Counted from the first letter of the stretch, positions 1-7,348 are shown. The stretch is 10,937 nucleotides of DNA from Euperipatoides rowelli (GCA_003024985.2 PXIH01S0011947.1); one strand, 5' to 3'. The notes: generated from the sequence alone by a model not told the origin. Program-made: numbers and translations.

Positions 1-717
1 CTTACTTCCCAACATGGCACCAACTTGAAATTTGGCAAGTTGGTAGTTTCTATAGTGTAGACAATGTAAAGCATATAAAAAATAGATTTTTTATATTTTG
101 AGAATTGGGGGGAAATGACCATTAGATGTGTGTCCCTGTACGAAGAACGGGTAGTTTTGCTAGTAGATAATAAAAAACAACATTAGCATTTTATTAACAA
201 AAATATTTTTTGTGTGTTTTAAATTATATTTGTAACAATTTTCAAGCAATTTAAAATCTTTAAAATGGCACCCAACCGCATGTTACGCCTCCTTGCGATA
301 CTTATATTGCTTACAGAAGAGTGCTGCTACTGATTAATCCTATATTAAAAATCAATTTTATTATTACTAATGATTTCCCAAAAAGTTTATCATTATTATT
401 ATTAAGAAATATATCTCTTTGTAAGTTTTGATTAAAATCATGTTTTCTTTAAATTTCTGTATTATAGTCTGTTATTCCTTTATATTTANTAGTAAAAATC
501 TTTGAAAATCAATAATTTAAAAAAATTTAAAAAATCCGTTACATTTGACCTTTAAGGTTCTTATTGGAACATGCAGCAAACTATTTATTGCTAACTTTTT
601 CAATTTGAAAATCTTTAAATGCCAATTCCACAATTCTTGTATTTTTTTGTTGCAGACATTACTGTAATGTAATATTAAAAATTTAAAAAAAAAATCTTTA
701 GAAATGAATTAAATATT
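1..717. other. AT-rich intergenic stretch without a supported gene
   Basis: I see no coding signal above noise on either strand. The stretch is very AT-rich with scattered ATT runs (around 341-410) and A or T homopolymers. It carries one ambiguous base at 489. A 22-codon frame at 265-333 starts with a basic then hydrophobic run, resembling a signal peptide, but it has no continuation or homology I can recognise. A run of T followed by tgcag at about 642-655 resembles a 3' splice site, but no coding exon follows it. Confidence 0.6.
19..44. repeat. Perfect 9-bp inverted repeat (hairpin)
   Basis: Arm accaacttg (19-27) pairs perfectly with caagttggt (36-44) around an 8-nt loop. Nothing next to it identifies a gene or terminator, so its role is unknown. 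It may be chance or part of an unrecognised repeat that starts before the window. Confidence 0.5.
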
Positions 718-719
718 GT

Positions 720-870
720 GAATGACGAGATCAAGACCAAGAAGGCAATCTGGAATGTCGAGACCAAAACCGAGATCAATAATAAGAATCTTGAGACAAG
801 TACAAGATCAAGAGCATATGTTAGTGGTCTCAAGTTTGAGACCTGGTCTCAAGAGCTAACATCTCTTGAG
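720..870. repeat. Degenerate gagac/ggtctc repeat cluster with nested palindrome
   Basis: The stretch repeats variants of gaga(t/c)caa on the plus strand from about 726 to 800, then switches to the inverted form. At 826-833 ggtctcaa pairs with ttgagacc at 836-843 across a 2-nt loop. A second ggtctcaa at 845-852 offers an alternative partner for the same arm. Outside this, 808-824 (tcaagag and atgttag, with a 3-nt bulge) pairs with ctaacatctcttga at 856-869. The 64-codon frame at 718-912 lies over this repeat and is probably not a gene. A mobile-element terminus or decayed satellite is possible. Confidence 0.55.
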
Positions 871-1084
871 TTTGGGTACCGTCTACTGAATTTATTTTCT
901 GGCAAAGTTTGATAACATATTATATTACTTAATTTGAGCTATTATATTACTTAATCTATATTCTCAAAAAATTAAACTAGCCTATATTAATTTGTTTGAC
1001 ATGCTTCTTATTCATATTATAAAAATGTTAAATGTATATGCAGTTTGTCAAAGAGAATTTGGAAAACCAGAATAGCATAGCATT

Positions 1085-1112
1085 TATTATTATTATTGGG
1101 TTTTTTTTTTTT
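1085..1112. repeat. ATT microsatellite followed by poly-T
   Basis: A short run of ATT units is followed by a run of about 12 T. It is low-complexity sequence that helps create a spurious open frame at 1032-1472. Confidence 0.7.
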
Positions 1113-1234
1113 ATTCAAATAAATAATTATACATTAGATCCTCTGCCAGGTACAATATTCATCCATTCAAATCCACTGACTATCACAGGTTGGTTTCAGA
1201 GTTATTTATCTAATAAAAAAAAATTATTGTTATT

Positions 1235-1470
1235 GTTAACTAAGCATTCTCTTCTTCTCCTTCTATTTCTTCCTTTCCTCCTTCTTCACCTCTTTTTCAT
1301 CATTGTCTTCATCAACTTCATCTTGCTCTTCTTCAGTTTCTTTTTAGTCTTCTTCATAGTCTTTCTCTTCTTAATCTTTTTCTTATTAGTCTTATTATTA
1401 TTAGTCTTTTTCTTCTTAGTCTTCTTTTTCTTAAGCCTTTTTCTTCTTAGTCTTCTTCTTCATAGTCTCT
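1235..1470. repeat. Polypyrimidine tract with decayed tcttcttag units
   Basis: Almost all plus-strand bases are C or T over some 235 bp, with recurring cttcttagtctt-like units from about 1345 to 1465. The plus-strand frame translates to little but Leu and Phe, and the minus strand to Lys- and Glu-rich runs. This is what a decayed TTC/GAA microsatellite gives in any frame, so I do not call a gene. Long polypurine/polypyrimidine strands can form triplex DNA; whether this one does is not shown. Confidence 0.75.
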
Positions 1471-1472
1471 AG

Positions 1473-1755
1473 TGGTCAATATATTTAAGAGAATTAAACC
1501 CTTTTTTTATGGGGATGCTGTACAAAAATAATGAAAATAAACATGTTTAGGAATATATTTATATATTATATTTTTAATAACTCGTACAAGATAAACTTTC
1601 ATCCTTTATTTTAGCCGACACAGAAGTAATTTTTTTAAAATCTTTATAGCTTTAGCCCCAAACTTGAATGCTTTAATGTTCTTTTTTAAAGTAAAAAAAT
1701 ATCTTGATTTTTGTGAAGGAAATTTGTTTACTGGATGAGGGGAAGCGGATCTAGT
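1473..1755. other. AT-rich stretch, nothing recognised
   Basis: No coding or structural signal is supported. It lies just downstream (minus-strand sense) of the pol remnant at 1756-2410, where an env or 3' LTR of that element would be expected, but I could not recognise either. Confidence 0.5.
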
Positions 1756-2410
1756 TTAGCAGGGTTCAATGATGTCAGTTAGAGAGCCTTGATACTCAGT
1801 ACAATCTCCTTGCATGACTCTGTGATCTTTGTTTTGTTTGTTCACTTGGTTATCAGACTTTGGCTTTTTGTTTTTGGTTTTATTAGCTATATTATTATCA
1901 CATATTTTTTATTCAACTGGGGAATCATTTAATATTTTCCTAAAAATATATGGCCTTAGTCTGTCAATGTGTACGCTTTTATACTCTCATGGGTTGTCGA
2001 TATTCTGAACTTGACTATGGAGCTCTTTGAACAATTTAATAGGGTCCTTTGTATCTTGGTTTAAATTTACAATTAGCTACAGTATAAGAAGTTGGGTCAA
2101 GTATTAGTAGTACAGGCTAGCATGACATATTCTTTTAATTTAAATTTTCATGATTTTTCTTAAAGAGTTAAAAGTTGATTTGACTAAATTTTTGTGTACT
2201 TGTGTAGGTGCTGCATTTATATGTTGTCATTTCCTGTACCAGGTTCTGAAATATCATCAGATACACTTCAGGTTTTAAGTTAAAATCCAATGCTGGGTCA
2301 ACAGAATTTAATCCATGTGCCATTTACTAAATAAATTTAGTAAATTACAGAATAAATCCTCTGGATTTATTCCTATATTTGGTACTTTGCTTGACAAGAT
2401 ATTACTAAAG
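1756..2410 (-). pseudogene. Decayed Ty3/Gypsy pol fragment: linker joined to integrase C-terminus
   Basis: Read on the minus strand, this is the end of a Gypsy polyprotein. At about 2310-2410 is a piece of the linker between RNase H and integrase, including DLFCNL. It is homologous at DNA level (about 70% by eye) to 5030-5130. Next, about 2215-2312, comes the end of the integrase core region with a Pro-x-Leu-Asp style segment. At about 1980-2070 is the GPY/F module, seen as KPRYKGPY with codons for G-P-Y at 2039-2047, followed after a frameshift by VHIDRLRPY. A Lys/Asn-rich tail of about 60 residues with one stop then runs to a TAA at 1756-1758. The zinc-binding domain and catalytic residues are missing, so an internal deletion is inferred. 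Integrase would insert element cDNA into host DNA; this copy cannot. Several stops and shifts mark it as old. Confidence 0.8.
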
Positions 2411-2640
2411 TATTGTATTTTCTATTTTTTTATTTAATTTGTTTGCATTTCTTTGCTCTACCATCTCTCCATCTCTCTCTATTTTGTCACGTTGTCCTAA
2501 ACATACCCCCCCCCCCTTTTACTTATGTATGGTGAAATTACAGCAGCTCATCATGAAAAGAAAAAGATCCAGAATTACAAATCATGCTAGAATACAATAA
2601 ATCTTAAGGCAAAAGCTACATAATTAAAATATAAATCATT
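2411..2640. other. AT-rich spacer with C11 homopolymer
   Basis: No gene is supported. A run of 11 C lies at 2506-2516, preceded by CT-rich sequence (about 2458-2485). It resembles the C12 run inside the plus-strand pol at 9174-9185, but the flanks of the two runs do not match. Confidence 0.5.
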
Positions 2641-2770
2641 AAGTTACAGCTATGTTACCATGACTACCAGCTTAGCTATTTGGAAGAGAAAATTTGAAGA
2701 AAATTTATTTGCTGCTCTTCTCACTTGGAGGCGCTCTTCAATGCTGAGGTCAACTTCATCTACATAATAA

Positions 2771-3346
2771 CAAGTGTTACTAACTCAACAACCTATCAGC
2801 ATCAATTCTACCATCGAACGACAACATGAGCAACTTACCAGTATAAAAGATGCTGCAGAGCCATAATCGAGGAAGAAAACAACCAGATCTTCAGTTCTAA
2901 GAAATGCATTCAAAATTCTAAACAATTTAAAAAAAGAACTTGAAGAAATGGAAGAACTGATGTGTTAGGGTAGCATCTACCAATGTACAGTCAACTAGTC
3001 AGTAAACCCAGCATAAATTATCTCCTCCTACTCAATACTAATGGTAGCCTTCAATCTACTAGCAGCACATATACCAGAAACATCGTAGTTGCAAATCTTT
3101 TACATTTTGGATCCGAAGTACCGATCAGTGACAATTACCTGTTGTGAACTTTCCCAATATTATCCATCTCAATCCAAACAACCTATATAGACATTATCTA
3201 TTAAGAACTCTGATTTTCTTCCCTTTTAATGCCCGTTTCCCTTGGGTTATGCCCTCTCTAATTATCCCTCTGTCATTCTATTGCTTTGTGTCGTTTTCTG
3301 GCCAGTTTTAATAATTTTATATTTGTATAAAGGGTTTAAAGTGTAA
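2771..3346 (+). pseudogene. Possible decayed env-like frame (weak)
   Basis: One plus-strand frame of 191 codons, interrupted by seven stops, reads as follows: a Gln/Thr-rich start, a Leu/Glu-rich stretch that could form a coiled coil (about 2900-2965), and near the end a strongly hydrophobic segment of about 19 residues (about 3275-3330) followed by a short basic tail and TAA at 3344-3346. That layout resembles the transmembrane end of Gypsy-type envelope proteins, and a purine-rich tggggaaagga follows at 3358-3368. I cannot match any family motif, and stops are not much rarer than chance in AT-rich DNA. The call could easily be wrong; non-coding sequence is the main alternative. Confidence 0.22.
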
Positions 3347-3428
3347 ATTTCATTTCATGGGGAAAGGATCTATTTGTCAAATACTTTCTACGCAAATAAA
3401 TATGAGGATTTGCTAAGTAAACGCTTGT

Positions 3429-3448
3429 TTGTGTGTGTGTGTGTGTGT
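3429..3448. repeat. GT microsatellite
   Basis: About nine GT units run without interruption, preceded by gtttg. A simple repeat with no assigned role. Confidence 0.9.
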
Positions 3449-3494
3449 AGGCTAGATATTGAAATGACTTATTTAATCTATTTTTATTTTCCAG

Positions 3495-3617
3495 ATAGCC
3501 TTTCCTACGATCACGATAGGGGTGATACCTGCTTTTTCTAACGGGGCAGGGATAATAAAGGGTTACTTCTCCTTTCTCCTCTTAGCTCCTATTCAGCTGG
3601 CCCTGACTGTAACGTAG
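3495..3617 (+). other. Exon-like open stretch after a good 3' splice site (weak)
   Basis: A textbook acceptor (long pyrimidine run, then ttttccag ending at 3494) precedes 40 open codons ending in TAG at 3615-3617. The translation is hydrophobic, rich in Ile, Leu, Ala and Gly, and I do not recognise it. Local GC is visibly higher than in the flanks, and AATAAA occurs at about 3718. Together these could mark the last exon of a host gene. No upstream exon is seen in the window, a second frame is also open for 15 codons, and the region could equally belong to an LTR. Confidence 0.2.
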
Positions 3618-3742
3618 TTAGGATCTTAGCTAGCTCTCCCTTGTTTTTGTGGTTTGTGTCGATTCCTAGCCCTCATAAGAGATTTAATATCAAATTGACA
3701 CAAACGAATCTCTTTCAATAAATATTACATTTATTTGGGAAG

Positions 3743-3826
3743 CCTCTATTCACTTAAACTTGCATATATATGTATCCAAATTAGTTATTCTAATTTGTAC
3801 ATTTATATATAAGTGTGAATAGGGAC
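3743..3826. repeat. Imperfect long palindrome, MITE-like
   Basis: The centre is a perfect hairpin: caaattag (3777-3784), loop ttatt, ctaatttg (3790-3797). AT-rich arms extend it imperfectly outward to cctctattcactta on the left and taagtgtgaataggg on the right. The full fold is about 84 nt. Size and symmetry fit a short foldback or MITE-type element, but I did not find a target-site duplication. Confidence 0.5.
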
Positions 3827-3952
3827 TAGTGAAGGTAATTTTCCCTGGAACATATCTTTTTGATCTGTGACAATGATTGTGTGGGCTCTTGCGTGCGAAG
3901 TCACCCACTCAGTTATTGTAAAGATAGTAGAGATATTTCCCAGTTAGGGTTG

Positions 3953-4013
3953 TATTTATGGCTAGTATTAAGGTGAACTGCTACGGCATGATTGCAAATT
4001 GAAGCCATAAATA
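3953..4013. repeat. 11-bp perfect inverted repeat with 39-nt loop
   Basis: tatttatggct at 3953-3963 is the exact reverse complement of agccataaata at 4003-4013. The function is unknown. It lies about 110 bp before the first 193-bp direct repeat and may belong to the same presumed LTR. AATAAA, a possible polyadenylation signal, is near 4054. Confidence 0.5.
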
Positions 4014-4136
4014 TGACCAATATCAGAGACTAAGCTTAGATAATTCGCCTAAATAAAGACAATAGACATTGTACATTTATTAGAAGTAATATGTGTATAC
4101 GGTCTTGTGAGAGGCGAGAATTAAAGCAAGTCCACC

Positions 4137-4185
4137 GTCTTAGTAGATTTAATCACGCTAACCCGGGAATAAATTGAACTAAGGC
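4137..4185. promoter_or_regulatory. Stem-loop 1, copy A
   Basis: gtcttag (4137-4143) pairs with ctaaggc (4179-4185), with one T-G wobble, around a 35-nt loop holding aatcacgctaaccc. In copy B the stem is gtctcgg/ccgagac. The pairing is kept while two pairs switch (T:A to C:G and A:T to G:C). The functional class is unknown. Confidence 0.5.
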
Positions 4186-4230
4186 ACACATTAAATTTTT
4201 TAAGGAAAATATAGTCTTTCTCAAGATAGG

Positions 4231-4261
4231 ATGGAGCAAATAAGGGGGAGGGAAGCTCCAT
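4231..4261. promoter_or_regulatory. Stem-loop 2, copy A, with AGGGGGAGG loop
   Basis: atggagc (4231-4237) pairs perfectly with gctccat (4255-4261) around a 17-nt loop containing agggggaggg. Copy B keeps the same 17-nt loop length and the same loop core with different stem bases. The loop word looks like a polypurine tract, the plus-strand primer of LTR elements, but it sits inside a hairpin and not next to a TG-starting LTR. Confidence 0.55.
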
Positions 4262-4313
4262 GAGGAGGACTATAGACAGCCTGGTGAAGCATTATTTAAT
4301 TAGGTATTGGACA

Positions 4314-5139
4314 CATGCATATAATGTAATAAGGCTTTCAATTATAGACCTATGAACTAATGAGTTAAAAAAATGCAACACATAGAGTGGAATTTTATCC
4401 CAATTAAAGTAATTATTGCACACAGATTTGCCAATACATTTATGATTTTACAATTAGCCCTCCATGGTGACATTTGAAGAGGATTTATAAGAAGAAGTAG
4501 GAATATGACATAGATTAAGTTTACTGCACAATGACCTAAATATTTTGCCAATCATTTATGCTTACCAGTCCATCATGATCTTTCTTGAATCTCCATATAT
4601 GGCAAAGATGTTTAGCATATAGTCATTTGCATTAGTTGAAGACTCTATATTTTTATAGGGCTTCCAATAGTGAATCTATATAAGTCATCTGTCCATAGTA
4701 TTATATATTTATTTCCCCACTTTTTACTGTAGAACGGATCAACTATATCCATATATAGCTTCTCTAAAGAGATCATGCTGGGGCACACAGATTGCAACAG
4801 AGCTTAGCTGCAGGGCAAACTCCTCTTCTGACAAATATCACAAGAGGTGATGTAGGCTTTGACATTGTTTTGCATGGTTTCCCATGTAAAACTGGACCGA
4901 ATCTTACATAAGGTTTTTAAAAGAGAGGTATCCACTAATTAAAGTTATGATAGTTTGATAAGACATCATTCACTAGTGCATGTGGCACCAATGTATGTAC
5001 AAACTACCTATTTCTTGGTAATGTTTGACCCAGTGATGTGTCATTTACAAAACAATTCTTTGGTAAATTACAGAACAAATCCTTTGAACTGGTTCCTAGA
5101 TTAAATGCTTTACTCAACAATATATTCTGGATTAATGTT
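4314..5139 (-). pseudogene. Decayed Ty3/Gypsy pol fragment: linker, HHCC domain and integrase core
   Basis: Read on the minus strand from 5139 down: linker (about 5130-5030, with DLFCNL), then the zinc-binding HHCC domain, with the Cys pair in SCDICQ at 4840-4842 and 4831-4833. Next comes the catalytic core. Its first Asp lies in MDIVDPF (codon 4747-4749), its second Asp in a MMDW segment (4568-4570), and its Glu at 4460-4462. Asp2 to Glu is 36 codons, the DX35E spacing of retroviral and Gypsy integrases. The trace continues through NWDKIPLYV and ends near LITLYA at about 4315, exactly at the direct repeat. Several frameshifts and stops kill the frame. The 64-codon open frame at 4357-4551 is a neighbouring-frame shadow. 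The fragment stops where the other minus-strand fragment (1756-2312) picks up the protein, so both come from one family. It cannot act as an enzyme. Confidence 0.85.
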
Positions 5140-5154
5140 TTAAAGCAGGCCCCC

Positions 5155-5204
5155 GTCTCGGCTGATGACAATCACGCTAACCCAAGAATGATGTTAACCG
5201 AGAC
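5155..5204. promoter_or_regulatory. Stem-loop 1, copy B
   Basis: gtctcgg (5155-5161) pairs perfectly with ccgagac (5198-5204) around a 36-nt loop with the conserved aatcacgctaaccc. See the copy A stem for the compensatory changes. Confidence 0.5.
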
Positions 5205-5251
5205 CCCAAATTAGAATTTTTAATGAAAATATAGTTTTCTTCGAGATAGAC

Positions 5252-5280
5252 TAAGGCCAATTAGGGGGAGGTAAGCCTTA
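5252..5280. promoter_or_regulatory. Stem-loop 2, copy B, with AGGGGGAGG loop
   Basis: taaggc (5252-5257) pairs with gcctta (5275-5280) around a 17-nt loop with ttagggggagg. Relative to copy A (tggagc/gctcca), three internal pairs are replaced by other Watson-Crick pairs while the loop is conserved. Confidence 0.55.
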
Positions 5281-5332
5281 TGAGGAAGACTATGATCAGC
5301 CCGGCGAAGTGTTAATTCTTAGGTATCGGACA

Positions 5333-5684
5333 TAAGAGTAAAATTTTGCGTCCACGGCAAGATAGCTATTGTATTATCTTCTGGTTCAAATTTAAATTTT
5401 TTTAACTTTAATAAGTAAGATTTATTGATTAAATTCTTCAGAGAAATATTCTGATGTGGCGTCCACATAAATATTAATAATTTTATTCTACATTACATTA
5501 AAATTTTATAGACACCATGTTTATGTTCTTTTAATGTAGGTCCGCAGAAACGAATAAGCTCATTTCAGTATGGACGCTTCGCACACACACAAGCATTCTG
5601 ATTTTGAAAATTTTACAATACATATATTTTTTCAATTTGAGTAAATATTTAAGATAGATAGAATAGAAAGTTTTTATATTTTAT
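5333..5684 (+). other. Untranslated leader of the plus-strand element
   Basis: This is an AT-rich stretch between the presumed LTR end and the first gag ATG. The octamer gcgtccac occurs twice, at 5348-5355 and 5459-5466. The second lies in a tight hairpin (atgtgg, 3-nt loop, ccacat; 5454-5468) that contains TGGCGTCCAC. A tRNA primer-binding site normally starts with TGG, so 5457 onward is a candidate, but I cannot assign a tRNA and it is 125 bp from the presumed LTR end. Confidence 0.4.
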
Positions 5685-6999
5685 TTGTCTAAAATTCAAT
5701 TTTTTTGTGTGATGCAATCTGCTGTAATGTCACCTCCAAATGACGATAGTGAAATTCAATTCAAATCTCCAGATGGACAGTTGGGGACTCTTGAAACCAC
5801 TGAGAAACTGAATGTTTTAATGGCCGAGGCAGCTCAACCCGATGACGAAAGAGATTTCCAAGCTGAAATTGAGGAGAAAGATAGGGAAATACAATTGTTA
5901 AAGTTTGAATTAGCGGGTCAGGAAGGGCAAATAAACGAATTACAAGAGGCAATAGAGCATTTAAATGCTAAAATACCAGATTCCGAAAAGCCGAAGGAAT
6001 CTACCCCTTTAGCGTCAACTAACGTAACCATGCATGCCCCGAATCCAAAACAAACGTTAACGTTTGGTGATAGTAGCATAAGCCCTATAAGCACTCACGT
6101 CAATGTGAGTCCCATCCTAAACGTAAGAGTCCCATCCGCGAATGAAAACAGTGTAGAACATGAAATTAATAACTGTTGCAGCTGTAATCACAATCAGGCC
6201 ACCACAAAGGCTGGGCTACACAAGCAGGGTACGATGTATCTACAGAACTTGCCACCTTCCAAATATTGGATGGCGACGTATTCGGGATTGAGAGATACAT
6301 AACTGAATTCAGGGCCCTAAACGAACAATACAAATGGCCAGAGGCTAAAGCCAGATCAATTTTAGAGAAAAGGATTACAGGCAAGGCGAAAGCCATATAC
6401 ATGGTAGGACTAGGTAGCCAGAACTTCATTACGTTAGAAGAAAGATTGCAAGATCTAAGAAAAAATTTCTCACTACAGTTAGACAAAAGTCAGACGAGAA
6501 AATTATTTAATGCATGTAAAAGGATTAGACGAAAGCACGGTAGGCTATAAGTACAGGCTTTTGCGCTAGGCGAGCCCTTACGCCAACCCCCAGGTAGTTC
6601 CTTAGTCGAGTATAATTAGATGCTAAGCTAATGTTACAGAGCTGGATTATTGCCTAACTTAGCAATCAAATTGATTAGGAGAGGTAATATATCCCTAAAG
6701 GAAAGTATAGAATATGTAGAGGAATTGAACTAAAATTTAAACTGCTAGCAAGAAAGACGAATTAGTTAGTGCAGTAACTGTAAGCCCAGTAGCTGAGCCC
6801 TCTATAAAGGAACAGGTGCAGGAATTAAAATTAGCCAAAACTGAGCTCACAAAACAAAATAAAAAAGACAAGATAGGGAAACTAACCAAAGGGCCCTATA
6901 TTGTAACTTCTGTAAGGTTAATGGCCATTTAGAGAAGGATTGCTTCAAAAGGCAAGGGTCGGAAACTCGGGCTTTAGAGGCAATAATAATGTTAGGCCG
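5685..6999 (+). pseudogene. gag: gag of the Ty3/Gypsy element, frameshifted
   Basis: Gag builds the particle and packages element RNA. The frame opens at ATG 5685 (other Met codons at 5712 and 5727) and runs 205 codons. Residues about 58-97 form a charged heptad pattern typical of a coiled coil. At about 6250 the sense moves to another frame. There, FQILDGDVFG and the following Trp-containing helical stretch resemble the capsid region of Gypsy Gag. That frame stops at 6548-6550; the protein-like trace goes on with stops (AGLLPNLAIKL near 6641; SLKESIEYVEEL near 6690) and a further shift around 6740-6890. A perfect CX2CX4HX4C zinc knuckle, CNFCKVNGHLEKDC, lies at 6902-6943, followed by basic residues and TAA at 6997-6999. 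Coiled-coil and capsid are inferred from pattern; the knuckle is seen directly. Confidence 0.85.
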
Positions 7000-7117
7000 T
7001 TAAACTAGAGTACCATACACTCGTCGGATCCGTGAATGTAGGAGAAATAAAAAGTATCGATAAGCAAATCGACCCTTTATTGATAGCTCGCCCAAAAATG
7101 TCAACATTACTAAGTGA

Positions 7118-7348
7118 AAGCCACCCAAATTAAATCTAGGCTGGAAAACAGCCAATAAAAACAAAATTAACAAATTAAAACCAAGATGCGAGACAAAAAA
7201 TGTAATAAACCCACCTCAATTGGCGAAATGTCCGCCAGAGTTTATATCTCCTAATCTGTGGGAAATTTTAAGACACGAAAATGCTGTAGAAAGATGTAAG
7301 GAGAGGCATCCAATGCGATATTATTATAACACTTCTGTAATGATCTAA
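7118..7348 (+). CDS. Open gag-tail frame of unknown role
   Basis: Seventy-six open codons without an early ATG, in the same frame as the zinc knuckle upstream, end in TAA at 7346-7348. The first half is Lys/Asn/Pro-rich. The second half is richer in Glu, Arg and His and includes CPPEFISPNLWEIL and RHPMRYYYN. Three stops separate it from the knuckle, so it may be the decayed C-terminus of Gag. It may also be a small separate product. I do not recognise the family. Confidence 0.4.
   Translation, partial: KPPKLNLGWKTANKNKINKLKPRCETKNVINPPQLAKCPPEFISPNLWEILRHENAVERCKERHPMRYYYNTSVMI

Larger units (their letters stand above)
4121..4313. repeat. 193-bp direct repeat, copy A (presumed LTR 3' part)
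   Basis: This matches copy B at 5140-5332 over its full length, about 70% by eye, with identical blocks such as aatcacgctaaccc and near-identical ends (ttaaagca at the start; taggtat(t/c)ggaca at the end). The ..ACA end fits an LTR terminus read on the plus strand. Copy A stops exactly where the minus-strand integrase fragment begins. Two stem-loops inside are conserved by compensatory changes (listed separately). Why the pair flanks an antisense pol fragment is not clear. It could be the end of an LTR from the plus-strand element family. Confidence 0.7.
5140..5332. repeat. 193-bp direct repeat, copy B (presumed LTR 3' end of the plus-strand element)
   Basis: This is the partner of copy A. 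It lies directly upstream of the leader and gag of the plus-strand element, where the 3' end of a 5' LTR is expected, and ends in ..tcggaca. The upstream part of such an LTR is absent because the antisense pol fragment abuts at 5139. No clear primer-binding site follows at once, which weakens the LTR reading. Confidence 0.65.

Noticed and set aside
265-333. 22-codon frame resembling a signal peptide
   Set aside because: Too short, no continuation and no splice donor in a sensible phase. Hydrophobic micro-frames are common by chance.
640-660. 3' splice-site-like T-run with tgcag
   Set aside because: No open coding stretch follows, and such sequences are frequent in AT-rich DNA.
718-912. 64-codon plus-strand frame
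   Set aside because: It lies over the palindromic gagac/ggtctc repeat, and its product mirrors the repeat, not a protein family.
1032-1472. 146-codon plus-strand frame with a very hydrophobic product
   Set aside because: It translates an ATT/poly-T run and a polypyrimidine repeat, giving Leu/Phe runs in any frame. No domain is visible.
2506-2516. C11 run as a relic of the same sequence as the C12 run in pol
   Set aside because: Flanking sequences do not match; independent homopolymers are more likely.
4357-4551. 64-codon minus-strand frame with a hydrophobic run
   Set aside because: It is the frame next to the true integrase trace on the same strand. The integrase core motifs and DX35E spacing are in the other frame.
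4121-5332. Pair of 193-bp repeats as the two LTRs of the antisense fragment
   Set aside because: The inner sequence next to each repeat is pol, not a leader with primer site or a 3' polypurine tract, so they do not behave as that fragment's own LTRs.
5761-6486. Minus-strand open frames opposite gag (5761-5952 and 6166-6486)
   Set aside because: Shadows of the gag frame; no independent motif.
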